From positions 14,942,001 to 15,006,000 of the forward strand of contig OX485803.1 of the NCBI GenBank assembly GCA_950295325.1: 64,000 bases of DNA, written 5' to 3'. Both the position numbers and the translations under genes were made by a program. Shown in pieces: positions 12,584 to 24,149 of this stretch. The stretch comes from Polytrichum commune. Lineage: Eukaryota; Streptophyta; Polytrichopsida; Polytrichales; Polytrichaceae. The notes below the pieces were generated by a model. The model had not been told where the DNA came from and made no database searches. It saw only the letters and a program-made list of their open reading frames with translations. Each line of letters opens with the position of its first letter. The stretch's first letter is position 1.

Positions 12584-12859
12584 TTAGCCTATCATAGTCC
12601 AATTTTTTAAAAACAAATGTCTTGTTGGTGTTTGTTCTCAAATGCACACATAACAACCTGCCACTCAAATATGGGTGTCCAAATTACTGTTGGGTTGGAT
12701 TTAGGGGCGTCTACCTTAGTGGTATCAAAATGAATCAACATTGCAGACAATGAATAATGGTGCACTTCCATGTGGAGTACAAGGGCCAACATATGAGAGG
12801 GTAAGGTATGCGGGTGTCATTTGGTTACTTTTGAATCGGAGATCTATATTTGATTGGTG

Positions 12860-13175
12860 TGTGGTTAGGTGAGGATCAAAAAACAAACACATAAAGACAC
12901 AAGTTTGAAAGAGGTTGGACTATAAAACCAACTTTTATTAACTACTCCACACTCAACAATGAATGCACTTGGGAGGACCTATGTGTTTGGTCAAGGAATC
13001 CACAAACTTGCACTTCCAATAACCAAAACTAAGTCAAGGGATGTTAAATTTTCAATCCGATTTTTTTTCCGCTAGTGCTACATTGTAGATTTGCTAATCC
13101 TACACTAGTGTTGTTGTGTAGTTGGTAGAAGTTGGAGAACATGAAAAGTAAAATAAATTATGCCTGTATACCTTA
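12860..13175 (+). repeat. Dispersed repeat family R2 (copy 2)
   Basis: Homologous to 3211-3545 in the same orientation (see the shared segments listed there). Both copies preserve the order of segments but differ by small indels, as expected for an old, non-coding repeat. Confidence 0.6.
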
Positions 13176-13810
13176 GAATTGCCTTGTTGTCCAACATGCA
13201 AGTTTGGAATGTGACCTTCCTCACACTTACCCATGTTGAATGTTGAATGATTGGATGAATTGAACTTTATACCTTGAGATGCTAGAAACATGAAAACAAT
13301 CCAAAAATCATGAAAACTTTGGGCAAGGTTAGAATATTAAGATCATTAAACCTTTGAAAAGAAGACATTGTAAAATACAACATTGTCGGGTCCACACCAA
13401 CATGCTTAAGGAAATCAAGTTTTCGCCACTCAAATGAGAGTTGATTTATGGGTTTTGGAAAAGAGAGGGAGTCAAGTACCCTTACTCGAAATTCAACTAA
13501 CCGTTACAATTTGTTGGTCATTTTTTAATGGGAAGATTTAGCGTACACTTCCATGTGGAGGTCCCCTAGTGGTTTGCCATCTAGTGGTTACCACTAACTT
13601 TGCCGTCACATCGAAGTGTGTCCTTAGTCTAGTGGGATCGAATTGTGATGAATTAACTATAAAGCTATGTAGGTGGGGGAGGGGAGGACTCAAAGTGAGA
13701 TGTCTAGCATTGGTCTTACAAGAGTTGGACTAGAGTTGCATGTTAAATGTACACCAAAACCAAAATTGCCAATGTTGGATAGATATTGCTTATTTTGTTT
13801 TATTTAGACC

Positions 13811-13977
13811 CATAACATTACTTAGATCCATAACAATATTATGTGGGACTGACATTATTCCACAAAATATTCCCTAATATCTCCCACATTTAGATTGAAA
13901 GTGGGAATATGAGAGAATATTCCACATAATAATGTTAATCCCACAAAACATTGTTATGGATTCAAATAATGTTATGC
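13811..13977. mobile_element. Foldback element, ~75-bp arms
   Basis: The left arm (cataacattacttagatcca, taacaatattatgtgggac...) is the imperfect reverse complement of the right arm (...gtgggaatatgagagaatat through cataataatgttaatcccac to caaataatgttatg). The whole is A+T-rich and able to form a long hairpin. It is probably a short MITE. I could not identify a target duplication. Confidence 0.65.
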
Positions 13978-14668
13978 CACTTGGGTACACACATGTGAAT
14001 TTTACATTTTATTTTATTTTTTGATATCATAAGGGTACAAGTATTGCCATGCATGCGTGGAATTGCTCAAGCATTAACATGATATTAGATGGTATGAATT
14101 GGCTTAGGATATATGCCACTCAAGCAAGGATTTCAGTAAACCTACCTTTCTATAGGCACATTGTTGATTCATCTCAACTTAATCTCACTAGACTAATTTG
14201 AAGCTTCTCACGCTTACTCTATGGTCACATATGTTAAGATAAGGAATTTTCCAGTCATAAGAAGTTTCCAACTGTTGTTTTCACCTTCAACTTTCTTGAG
14301 TGACACGAATCCTTATCAATATTAACTCAAATAACAACTCGGGTATACAAAAATTCTCTCGACTATGTACATTATAACAATACACAACTCCTTGGTTGCG
14401 TTCCATGGGACCATGTATCACATGAGCATAATTATCCTTTAATTATGGGATCCCGCGTTTATGGGGAGGACTCAAATTATGTATTGGGAACTTTTTGATA
14501 AGCAATTGTAAATAATCTTGGTTTTTTAAGTGCAACCTCTTTCCTTGGATAATGACCATCATGTAGTTGCTTAGGATTACTTCACAAATGAGCTAGGGGC
14601 AGTGACCATGTAATTGCGATGGCCCTTGATTCTCACTCAAAGGCCATCCCATTGATATGGTATGTTGG

Positions 14669-14712
14669 AATTTGCGTTAGGCCTACCTCTTGGGGGTGGG
14701 CCTAACGCAAAT
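14669..14712. repeat. Short hairpin
   Basis: aatttgcgttaggcctacc is inverted at tgggcctaacgcaaatt around a short G-rich loop. It stands just ahead of sequence (about 14743-14910) resembling the inner part of MITE family D. Confidence 0.55.
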
Positions 14713-14941
14713 TTTGATAGACTATGAAACAATATATATAATTTGCCATGTAGGAATCCATGTAGACATTTCATCCATGATTATTTCTTTGGACCCTTAG
14801 TCCTTCACCTTCTAGTGCAAAGTGAACTTGGATGGTCTCGACCTTTCAACCAACGAGAGGTCTTAGAATGCAATGGTCATGGGCCTTCATGTGGAGGCCT
14901 TACACGTCCAAAAACACTAGTCTCGAAATGGAGTTTGGTAA

Positions 14942-15115
14942 GACAAAGTAAAATAATCTTAGCCTTGACATGTGCCTAACTTTGAGGACCTAGGTTTCAA
15001 GGTTGGCCCCACTTTCATTGGGTAAAATTGTTCGTTTCCAACTCCGATCCAAGATCCTTGAAACCGAGCTCCTCGAAGTTAGACACATGTCAAGGCCAAA
15101 TTCTTTTACTTTGGC
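14942..15115. mobile_element. Foldback element with ~60-bp arms
   Basis: The left arm holds aaagtaaaa, then gccttgacatgtgcctaact, tgaggac and ggtttcaagg. The right arm holds their reverse complements in reverse order: ccttgaaac, ctcctcgaagtta, gacacatgtcaaggc and ttttacttt. The centre is ~50 bp. Non-coding. Confidence 0.6.
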
Positions 15116-15853
15116 TTTGTGAGCCCAAAATGGTGCCCACATGTGGTGATTAACTCTTCGAAACCAATTTTAGTTTGACTTTGATGTGTTATGATTATTC
15201 ACAAAACATAAAAAGAGTGAAGTGTGGTGTGGATTTAAGTTTAGGCATTAGAATGTGTTGTGTAGTTAATTCAAGGTTTGATTTCAATAAGAGGATGCCT
15301 TGATTATGTGAGTAAGGGGGTAAGGTGAAGCAAGGTGAGCTCCGCGGGTTAAATGCCCACTTTTGGATCCACCTTGGTAGTTTAGGAAGAAGGAAGCTTG
15401 GTGGATGGGGATGAGTCCCTACTTTGAAGGAGAGGGTTAAAGGATTGTGATTGGAGGTGCTAATCCTCTCATCCTATCCTCACCTCTCTCACCCTCTCTT
15501 CCCCTCTCCCTCTTTGCTACTTAAGGTGTTTTTCTCTCATTTTTCTCTCTCTCCATCAAGCGCTCTCAAGGGAGCAAGCTCTTAAGAGCTTGAGCCACGT
15601 GTGTGGATTATTAGTTTTTAGTGAAGTTAATTGGATAACTCTCTCTCTCAATACCTCCCAAGTGAGTGAGCTCTTAGGAGTAGGGTTGCATGTGTTGATT
15701 AGTTAGTAGTTAGTGAAACTAGAGTGTTAGATTAGTTCATTAGGGGCAAGGGAAAGGAAAGAGTAAGAGAAACTTAGAAAACATTTGGTTAGTGAATGAA
15801 GGGGGTTGTGTTAAGGCGCAACTAGTAGGGGGTTACCCATTCGGGTAATCGAC
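15116..15853. other. Gene-free; pyrimidine-rich stretch before the minisatellite
   Basis: Positions 15474-15560 are a CT-rich tract (ctctctcaccctctcttccc-like) of the kind seen downstream of plant transcription starts. Then comes a purine-rich, G/T-rich leader-like sequence up to the tandem array. This could be the leader of a non-coding RNA or the LTR/leader of an old retroelement, but no PBS, TATA box or ORF supports either. Confidence 0.35.
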
Positions 15854-16524
15854 GGCCTTGGCCACTGGTGGAGTTTTGGTTACTAGGCAGCAAGGCCTTG
15901 GCCAACTGGTGGAGTTCTGGTTACTAGGCAGCAAAACCTCGGCCAACTGGGTGGAGTTCTGGTTACTATGCAGCGAAGGCCTCGGCCACTGGTGGAGCTC
16001 TGGTTACTAGGCAGCAAGGCCTTGGCCAACTGGTGGAGTTCTGGTTACTAGGCAGAAGGCCTCGGCCACTGGTGGAGTTCTGGTTACTAGGCAGCAAGGC
16101 CTTGGCCAACTGGGTGGAGTTCTGGTTACTATGCAGCGAAGGCCTCGGCCACTGGTGGAGTTCTGGTTACTAGGCAGCAAGGCCTTGGCCAACTGCTAGA
16201 GTTCTGGTTACTAGGCAGCAAGACCTCGGCCAACTGGGTGGAGTTCTGGTTACTATGCAGCGAAGGCCTCGGCCACTGGTGGAGCTCTGGTTACTAGGCA
16301 GCAAGGCCTTGGCCAACTGCTGGAGTTCTGGTTACTAGGCAGCAAGACCTCGGCCAACTGGGTGGAGTTCTGGTTACTATGCAGCGAAGGCCTCGGCCAC
16401 TGGTGGAGCTCTGGTTACTAGGCAGCAAGGCCTTGGCCAACTGGTGGAGTTCTGGTTACTAGGCAGAAGGCCTCGGCCACTGGTGGAGTTCTGGTTACTA
16501 GGCAGCAAGGCCTTGGCCAACTGG
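15854..16524 (+). repeat. Minisatellite, ~41-bp unit, 16 copies
   Basis: The motif TGGTTACTA recurs 16 times, spaced 39-50 bp apart, each time with GGCAGC(A/G)A, then GGCCTTGGCC or GGCCTCGGCC, then an ACTGG and GGAGTTCTGG-type block. Units differ in ordered ways (GGCCTTGGCCAACTGG, GACCTCGGCCAACTGGG, GGCCTCGGCCACTGG), and blocks of three or four variants repeat together. This is a higher-order repeat produced by unequal exchange. Both strands are open in places, but the open frames are a by-product of the period. Confidence 0.9.
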
Positions 16525-18751
16525 CTTGGAGTTGCTTAACAACAACCTACCATTAATGATATTTAGGGGTTAGCAAGGCTACACCCAATTAGTGGGTGTT
16601 AGCATATAAAAAACTAGATTACATTAGACCACTTTAGGGGTGGATAAGTAGTTAGACCTATTAGGCTAGTTGTGCTACATGTGGGATTGTATGAGTGTGT
16701 GTAGCCGTTGAGTAAAGTGTTTTTCAACACTTGAAGCTCCCGGTCAGAATAACTCACTTGCATTATTAATGGAGAAGGTGGAAGACTCTTGCGATGACAA
16801 GAAAAAAGAAGTGAAGGTTAAACGAGCAAGGGGAATGTCCTTGAGGGCATGTGTGGCTAAAGCCGCGGGGTGGACTCTTGAGAAGGCCACCTCTAGCACA
16901 AGCCAAGAGGCTAACATTAATAAAGCACGATGAGTGAAAACAATATGCTTTCTTTGTACATGGTTCAAGGTTGTAAGAGATACGTGTGATTCTCAAAGCC
17001 ATCACCCGGACTAGGACGCTTAAGGGTGGTGGATTTGGCCTCACAGGCTTTCCAAACTGTCATTCTGAATCTGGCGTTTTCAAACGTGTGTGGCCTCCCC
17101 TTAAGTCTCATGTGTGAAGTGGCCCTAAAGTTGATACCATCATTGATTGCTACTGTGGATTGGTGCCATCGATTCACCTCAACATTGACATATACTACTA
17201 AGATGACGTGCTGACATAGAAGGATTTCGATCCCTAAATCCCTTAGAGACCCAAAATGACCAATTTTTGAGGTTTTTGTCTCAAATGAGAGCTTTGATTT
17301 AATTTATTTTTTTTTTCCGATGGAGGTGAAATTCATGATTGTATTAATAAATTTCATTTTGCATCCAAAGCCCCAAATGTCATTGGATTTGGACTAAATC
17401 TCAACCTTGTGAATTTTTTCAAAGTCATCCAATGCCCCAAATTCCATTGGATTTGGACTAAACCTCATCTACACTAGGTAATGTATTAGATAGGAAAGCA
17501 ACACTCATATGTACTTGGAAATCTATGAAGATTTGCAAGGATTTAGTTTATTTTATGTTTCAAATATCTACCATTGGGATTGGTAATTGGAGTTTTTGAA
17601 GTTACTCAACAAATATTTTGTACAATTGGATTTAAAATGGAGTGCTATGCATTGCAAGGGCTCCCAAAACCACATGTGGTGCAAACATAAAAAATTCAAG
17701 CCTCAATGATTCAAAATTTGGTTGGAAATCTTATGTAAAAAAATTCATCTCGATTGGCTCTCATCCAGTCATTCATTTGATGATGTCATTAGGTTAAAAG
17801 TTTGTTCTCAATCATTTATCCTGCCTATTATACCTTCAAATATGTACTAGCTTCTCATTCACATTGCCACGTGGACGGTTGATATTTTTTCAAATAGCTC
17901 ATACAAAGGCTGATATCATATCCGTACGGTTGGATGCTCAAAAACACCTATAGATCGAGTCTTAAATTATCTCTCTTATGCCATCTTCCCACTCAACTTT
18001 AGCTAAGCCTAAAAGTTGGTTCTAAAAACACAACCTCAAAACCATCGACACTATCTACTCCCGAGCCTAGTTGGCAAATGACGTGGCATGGTTTAAAATC
18101 GGAGGTTTTAAGCCCCAAACACCGACCCTCCCATCGGTACCTAGACATGAGGCAGGAATGTCTAACCTTTAAAAGTGTCACCTCCAGCCCTTGTGATTAA
18201 TTGGTTTTAGTCTCAGCTACGAGGGCAGGAGGAGCTCCATCAACAAAAACTGATGGTCAGATAGATGAGTAGTAAGGCATTTGGAGATGGGACAAAAACT
18301 ATCTAGCATGGCATTGCTTGGTAGATCAGACAACGAACACGTGTGAAAACCACTTAACTAAAACCTACCCGAAAATGTCCGGAGCAAGTTCTTGTAGGTG
18401 CATTGGGATAGCTGGATGCTTTCGCCACAACCGAGAGAGCTTCGCCCGGGTTTTAAGGGAAAAAAAACTTTACTTATTTGGCATTAGAAACAATGCATTT
18501 GAGGCCAATTTTGAGGAGAATGGTGCTTAGGATTTAGGGGTTTTCGTTATCCGAATCCAGCAGCAGCAGCAGCATGAAAGTGGCCTTGAGTGTTTGTCCT
18601 TTACGGATGGAGTTTGTCCCCGGCCAAGCAAGGTGGACAAGTGGCAGCATCAGCCTTTTGAAATGGAGAAAGTTAGGGTGCTGCAACAACCCGAGTGCTG
18701 ACTGTATGTAGTGCCAATCCTCAAAGATACGTAGAGTAGTAGAGGTGCCCA
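16525..18751. other. Gene-free
   Basis: No gene is supported. The end of MITE family D (TGTGAAGTGGCCCTAAA) occurs at about 17115-17131 without a detectable partner, so this is at best a truncated copy. A (CAG)n run of about five units lies at 18559-18574. Confidence 0.4.
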
Positions 18752-19150
18752 TAACCCATCACCACTTTAGATATTATGTGCCAGAGATGGAGAAGTACAA
18801 GGCGGTGCAATTTTTTATGTGTAGAAAGATAGAAACCAGGAGGATTGCAATTTTTTTGGTGATTTTATTCCTTGAATTGAAATTACTATGAATTTTTGAA
18901 GTCAAAAGTTGGTTTGAATATATTACCAATGTCTAGAGTGTGTCACAAGTGCTCATTTTAACCGCTCATTCCTTCTCGCTCTAGCACACATAAGCAAGAC
19001 ATGTGTCGTGGCACTGTCGGTTCGGCCTAATCGAAATTCAATTCGAGCCTGATTGGATTTGGAACCCAACATCATCGACATTCAGTCCCAATTTAATCAA
19101 ACTTCCGGTACCTTGTAGATTGTAAATGGGGTACTGATCAAGAACATATG
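18752..19150 (+). repeat. Dispersed repeat family R3 (copy 1)
   Basis: This ~380-bp block is followed by a second copy at 19208-19580, and a third lies at 40787-41160. Shared segments are gtgcccataac, aaggc(a/g)gtgcaa, gaggattgcaa, aattgaaattact, aaatttttgaag and gacatgtgtc(g/a)tggcact. The tandem arrangement of the first two suggests a local duplication. No coding capacity or termini are recognisable. Confidence 0.7.
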
Positions 19151-19207
19151 CCTCCACTATACATGTTATTCATGAGCCTGCCAAATTCCTACTTGTGCAT
19201 GTACAGG

Positions 19208-19580
19208 TGCCCATAACCGGTCACTTGAGAGATTCCATGCTAGATCTTGACAAGAATAAGGCAGTGCAAATTTTTCCCATGTACAAAGATAGAAATCAAG
19301 AGGATTGCAAATTTTTTGGTAATTTTATTTCTTAAATTGAAATTACTTTAAATTTTTGAAGCCAGAAGTTGGCTTGAACTTATTACCAATGTCTAGAGTC
19401 TTCCATAACCGCTCATTTTAGCTATTCATTCCTCCTCGATTTAACACTCAAACCATGACATGTGTCATGGCACTATTGGTTCCGGCTTGATTGAAATTTA
19501 ATCCCACCCATATTGAAATTTTGGTATCCTATAGATTGATGATGGAATCTTGATCGGAAATAGGCACCTTTAATATACAA
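19208..19580 (+). repeat. Dispersed repeat family R3 (copy 2)
   Basis: Same sequence order as 18752-19150, in direct orientation 58 bp downstream of it. Its right end abuts the left end of a family C MITE (19585). Confidence 0.7.
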
Positions 19581-19584
19581 CTTA

Positions 19585-19840
19585 GGGTGAGTTTCCATGT
19601 AGGCCACTCGCCCACTAGATTCTAGATAATAATGGGTTGGAGGTGTTCTCATGTAGATAAGCACAAGCTGCAAATCAACCACATTATGATAGCCTATTAG
19701 AATGTGGAGGGCCATGGAAATGGGCCGCTAGACTTTCACGCCCCCACTAAAGTACTCGGTTGAAACCTACAAGTGCCGGTCACCAAAGGATTGAAGGCCA
19801 ATTTTAAAAGGAGGAGGTTAGAAGGCAGGCCTGGATTTGA
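19585..19840 (+). mobile_element. MITE family C, truncated copy
   Basis: The left end GGGTGAGTTTCCATGTAGGC with CACTCGCCCACTAGATTCTA matches 10140 onward and is preceded by TTA. The inverted right end is missing. The sequence runs into the MITE at 19852. Confidence 0.6.
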
Positions 19841-19851
19841 GAAGATGAGAG

Positions 19852-20236
19852 TAGCTACACTAAATATGATATTTAGTGTCATATGGTATTTTATGTCACT
19901 ACAATAACTTTTTGGATGACGCTTCGTATGCATAAGTTTACAAATACTATCATAGATGATGGATGAGTTCATCCATTGGCCAAAACCCTGCCTTCTCTTG
20001 TCAATAGCTTGTGATGAAATATTGTCATGGATGATTGAAATTTGGATGAAAAATCACTTGGTAAGTGACTATAATTGCAACGTTGTAAATCTATAATGCC
20101 CTAAATTTTTTACAAGGAATAACAAATAATGTTGGGTTAACATTTGGCGTTGGTTACACTATACCACGGTTTACAATTAGTATTGAGCAAGACAATTATA
20201 ATTGGTGACATTAAATATCATATTTAGTGTAGTTGG
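19852..20236 (+). mobile_element. MITE, acactaaat-ended family (copy 2)
   Basis: The left end (CTACACTAAATATGATATTT) and the right end (AAATATCATATTTAGTGTAG) are inverted repeats of about 20 bp. The body matches 2096-2490. Length ~385 bp, no ORF. Confidence 0.75.
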
Positions 20237-20275
20237 CACATACGAACCCTATCGCACCCAATTTCATCTATCTTT

Positions 20276-20450
20276 GGGTGGGTTTGCCCGTATTCCTACT
20301 AGAATATGATGGGTGAGATATCATGTAGGTTGTTTGTACATTAGATTCTAGAAAAAAGTGGGTTGAAGGTCTTCGTGTGTAGTTAAACACAAGCCGCCCT
20401 CTAACCACATTATGGCGGTCTGCTAGAATGCGGAGCCCCCCCCCCCTAGT
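20276..20450 (+). mobile_element. MITE family C, decayed fragment
   Basis: Shares atcatgtagg, ttagattctagaa and a tgggttg(g/a)aggt segment with the family C copies at 10140 and 19585. It ends in a C9 run (20440-20448). Termini are not preserved. Confidence 0.45.
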
Positions 20451-20886
20451 GCGTATCAATGCCACTTATCCTATTTTGAGGCGTATGCTACGTTACACTA
20501 ACGATCAACAACCTCACCATTAATATCACCTCATCACACTTGGCATTCATTTGCGGTTGCTAATACCTTGGCATGAGTATGCTCAACAATGTTATGAAGT
20601 GTAAGCCTGTGTTACATCAATGATCTACAAGTTAACTAAAGTGTACACAAATGACACTCGACATTAGTATGCTCGATAACATCTTCCCCTTGCATACTAA
20701 AACGCAAAACTATCATCTCGAGTATCCCAGTGTGCTATGCTACATGTCATGATGAAAAAGGAGTTTCACTTTAAAAGTTTACTGAAGTTGATGAAGAATA
20801 TCATATTGGCAATTAGCATACATGACACTTTGAGACCTCTAGGCATCTAGTTTAGGCCCTTTCGCAAATAGTGTATGTTACACTAA

Positions 20887-21386
20887 GGGCCACTTCACAC
20901 ATGAGTTTGAGAGCCCATGACCATTATACTTCAAGCACTCTCATTGGTGGAAAAAGGCTAAGCTAGTCCAAGTTCGCTTCACACTACACTTGAGGGACCA
21001 ACGCAATATGTGAATGCAAGATGAATGTAAAGTCTACATGGATTCCTACATGGCATCAAATGGACCATGTCTCATGGTCACTTGGATTATTTTCAAAAAC
21101 CACCTCTTGGAGGTATGCCTAACACAAAACCGGGAGACCATGGCACTCCAAACGCTCACAACTGATGGTGTATTCTATTTTATCATGTGTGAGGACCTGC
21201 ATGAATAGAAATTCATTAAAATAGCATTTGGTTGAGGGCACGGTCACATATGACTTTGCACTACACTTGAGGGTCCGTGACCACACTACATGATTTTGGA
21301 GGTGCCTTGCGATGGCCTTTGAACACTTTCTTTTGGGCTCTCACAATTCCATGGTCACGGCTCTTGGCTCATATGTGAAGTGGCCC
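20887..21386 (+). mobile_element. PIF/Harbinger-like MITE, family D (copy 1)
   Basis: The left end GGGCCACTTCACACATGAG and the right end CTCATATGTGAAGTGGCCC are inverted, and both flanks are TAA (20884-20886 and 21387-21389). Length 500 bp, non-coding. Two more intact copies lie at 22870-23368 (opposite orientation) and 34237-34742 (same orientation). Confidence 0.88.
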
Positions 21387-21442
21387 TAAACACCATAAGT
21401 AGTGTAGCCCGGTTTTTTTAAGAGAATCCTTTTTCAGTCTTT

Positions 21443-22213
21443 TCAGGTATGACAAATGCACCATAAACATGCAAGCATTGAATTGTGGGTAGGAGATGGA
21501 GAGTTGGATATACTTGGGGGTTCACTTCCAATCAAAAATGTATCATAAAGTATGGTTTGAAGATCTCGGTTGAAGTTGACTTCCAAAGTGAAAGTTGTGA
21601 AGGATGAGTTTCGAACTACATTTGTAAGGTTGAAACCATTTATGTTTATTTGAAAATTCCAAGAGAGGAGCATTGGCCATAACCATTGTAGCAACCAAAG
21701 CATATATAAACTCTCATCCCAAATTGTACAAATCAAACATCCATCCAACATGTGGACATTTCATCCGATTATGTGATCCTTAGGGATTTTCTAGCTATTT
21801 CATCTACAATATGGAATAATCACATGATAGTATGTGTTGTAGTTATAGAATCACAAACTAGCTATAGATGGCGAAATTAAAAATCAGTGGTTGAAACAAG
21901 CACATCAATAATTGATCCGAATATTTATGAACATTTTTTCTATTTTTAGTATTTCAAAAGATCAAAGATTCACTAGAGTTGTCCTAAACATTTCTCAAAA
22001 AATTATGTTTTGGTAGGGACTTTTCACTCAATTATGACAAATTTGTTAATGTTTGATGAGTGTTCAAGTAGTACCAATATATGGAAATTTTGGTGAAAAT
22101 TTGAAGGGGGATGTTTGACTTTGGCCAAAAGATGGCTACATAAAAGTGAATTTCATGTCAAACTTTTGAAGGCATCAATGATGCTCTCAAAAGTTTGACA
22201 AGTGCACTGCATA
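21443..22213. other. No recognisable gene
   Basis: The minus-strand frame at 21443-21751 (102 aa) shows no known domain. Positions 22150-22205 form an imperfect hairpin around tcaaacttttgaaggcatca/atgatgctctcaaaagtttga. Confidence 0.4.
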
Positions 22214-22562
22214 GTCCTAACATTGTGGGCCAAAGTATTTTTCTAGAGCCCACGTTAATTTTCATAATGAGTATTAATGTGGCCCACATCCATTTTCAAC
22301 CCACACTAACTTTCCAATAGAAAATTAGTGTGGGTCAAATTCATTTGTTGTTAAGGAATTAATGTGGGTGGCTACTATCATTTTGTATTCCTTCTTATGT
22401 AAGTGATTACTTTAGTTTATGTAAGGTGTTACTTGGAAGTCTTCACGAAGACTTAGGGGAAGACCCAAGGTCTTCAATCCACAATAATTCCACCTTGACT
22501 AAAAATCAATGCGGCCCGCACTAATTATATCCACACTAATTTTCCACCCACACTGAAAGGAC
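22214..22562 (-). mobile_element. TA-flanked MITE, family B (copy 2)
   Basis: Reverse-complement copy of 4006-4350. It begins GTCCTAACATTGTGGGCC and ends CCCACACTGAAAGGAC. TA precedes it, CA follows it. It shares the internal gaagtcttcacgaagactt palindrome region with copy 1. Confidence 0.65.
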
Positions 22563-22869
22563 CACTTAGCGTATTTCATATTTATGTAGCCATCTTTTGG
22601 GCGAAGTCAAACGTCTCCCCTTCCAATTTTCACCAATATTGAATGCTTTACCACCACTCAAACACTCCTTAAAGGCTATGATTTGTTGAAAATGGACAAA
22701 ACTTCCTACCAAACATGAGTTTTTGAGAGACCTTAAGGACATGTCTATTGATATCACTCTTGGCTTCATTGGCCAAGACTCTTAGTTGCATAAGATGGTT
22801 GAAATCGACAAAAATCATAGTGTCATGAACAATTGATAATTGCCCCCTATATAGTACTCTAAATACTTA

Positions 22870-23368
22870 AGGCCACTTCACACACGAGCCAAGAGCCATG
22901 ACCATGAAATTGTGAGAGCCCAAAAGAAAGTGTCCAAAGGCCGTCCCAACACACCTCCAAACTCATGTAGTGCGGTCACGGACTCTCAAGTGTAGTGTGA
23001 ACTCATATGTGACCGGGCCCTCAACCAAATGCTATTTCAATGGATGTCTATTCATGTGGGTTCTCAAACATGGTAAATTAGAACAAACCAACGGTTGTGA
23101 GCGGTCGGAGTGCCACGGTCTCCCGGTTTTGTGTTAGGCCACCCTCCAAGAGATGGTTTTTGAAAGTAGTCCAAGTGACCATGAAACATGATCCATTCGA
23201 TGCCATGTAGGATTCCATGTAGACTTTACATCCATCTTACAGTCACATACTCCGTTGGTCCCTCAAGCGTGGTGTGAAGCGAACTTGGACCGGCTTTGCC
23301 TTTTCCACCAATGAGAGTGCTTGAAGTGCAATGGTCACGGGCTCTTAGTCTCGTGTGTGAAGTCGCCC
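22870..23368 (-). mobile_element. PIF/Harbinger-like MITE, family D (copy 2)
   Basis: Inverted ends (AGGCCACTTCACACACGAG and CTCGTGTGTGAAGTCGCCC) with TTA on both flanks (22867-22869 and 23369-23371). The body is the reverse complement of copies 1 and 3. A different, shorter element-like block (about 23370-23575, resembling 10268-10466) abuts its right end. Confidence 0.85.
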
Positions 23369-23663
23369 TTAGTGTCACTTACTATTCGTAATTACGCAAT
23401 ACTATAAATGTTTATTGTATATACATATATAGTCAACAAAGGTCGAATTGGCTGTGTGGGCATTATAAAACATTCATGTCTTTGCTTCGTAAGAAACGAC
23501 ATTAATAGTAAACGTATATAGCATTGTATAAGTCCAAATAGCAAGTCAGACTAAACATATAATATTCAGTACGTGTAGTTTATGGGACAAATGGATACTA
23601 CTATTATTGGTTGTCAGGGGACTTTTAAAACTATATCCATGTGATGTAGGCTTCTCACATTAA

Positions 23664-24146
23664 GGGGCGGTTTACACTATGGACCATGAAGTCGTCCCAC
23701 GGCCGTCTAAGCGATGTGATTGGACATTGAAGTCGTCCCGGGACGACTTGGGTTTACACCAAGGAAAAAATGGCAGAGTGACCACGGAGGTTGAGGTCCA
23801 CAAATTTGTTTTTTTAAGCCTACTCTATCCACTGCCATGGTCCAACGGGTTTTCCGTTGGGACAAGCAAAAGAGGTGGTCTAGGAAAAATAGCAAGGGCC
23901 CATGTCAGAAAAATGCCGTTTTAATGATTTTTTTGGATTTTTTTAATGATTTTTTTTCCAACTTAGTTAATGACTCCACTTTTTGGTGCATGGTCATTCT
24001 TCATGGTCCACATTCGGTTTACACCTAGTGAAGGGCCCACAAACCATGAAAAATAATATTTTAGTAACTCGGACCATGGAAGTCGTCCCACGCAAAATAG
24101 GCCTCTTACGTGGGACGACTTCATGGTCCATAGTGTAAACCGCCCC
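23664..24146 (+). mobile_element. PIF/Harbinger-like MITE, family A (copy 2, best preserved)
   Basis: The left end GGGGCGGTTTACACTATGGA and the right end TCCATAGTGTAAACCGCCCC are perfect inverted repeats, extending ~38 bp through CCATGAAGTCGTCCCACG. Both flanks carry TAA (23661-23663 and 24147-24149). Length 483 bp. The near-perfect ends suggest this is the youngest of the three copies (the others are 2570-3160 and 51845-52427). Confidence 0.92.
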
Positions 24147-24149
24147 TAA

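Noticed and set aside
16007-16192. 61-aa repeat-protein-like frame (VTRTPP repeats)
   Set aside because: It is the antisense of the 41-bp minisatellite. Unit lengths of 39-50 bp do not keep a frame across the array.
15854-16524. CRISPR-like array
   Set aside because: Units are contiguous variants of one sequence with no unique spacers, and the genome is eukaryotic.
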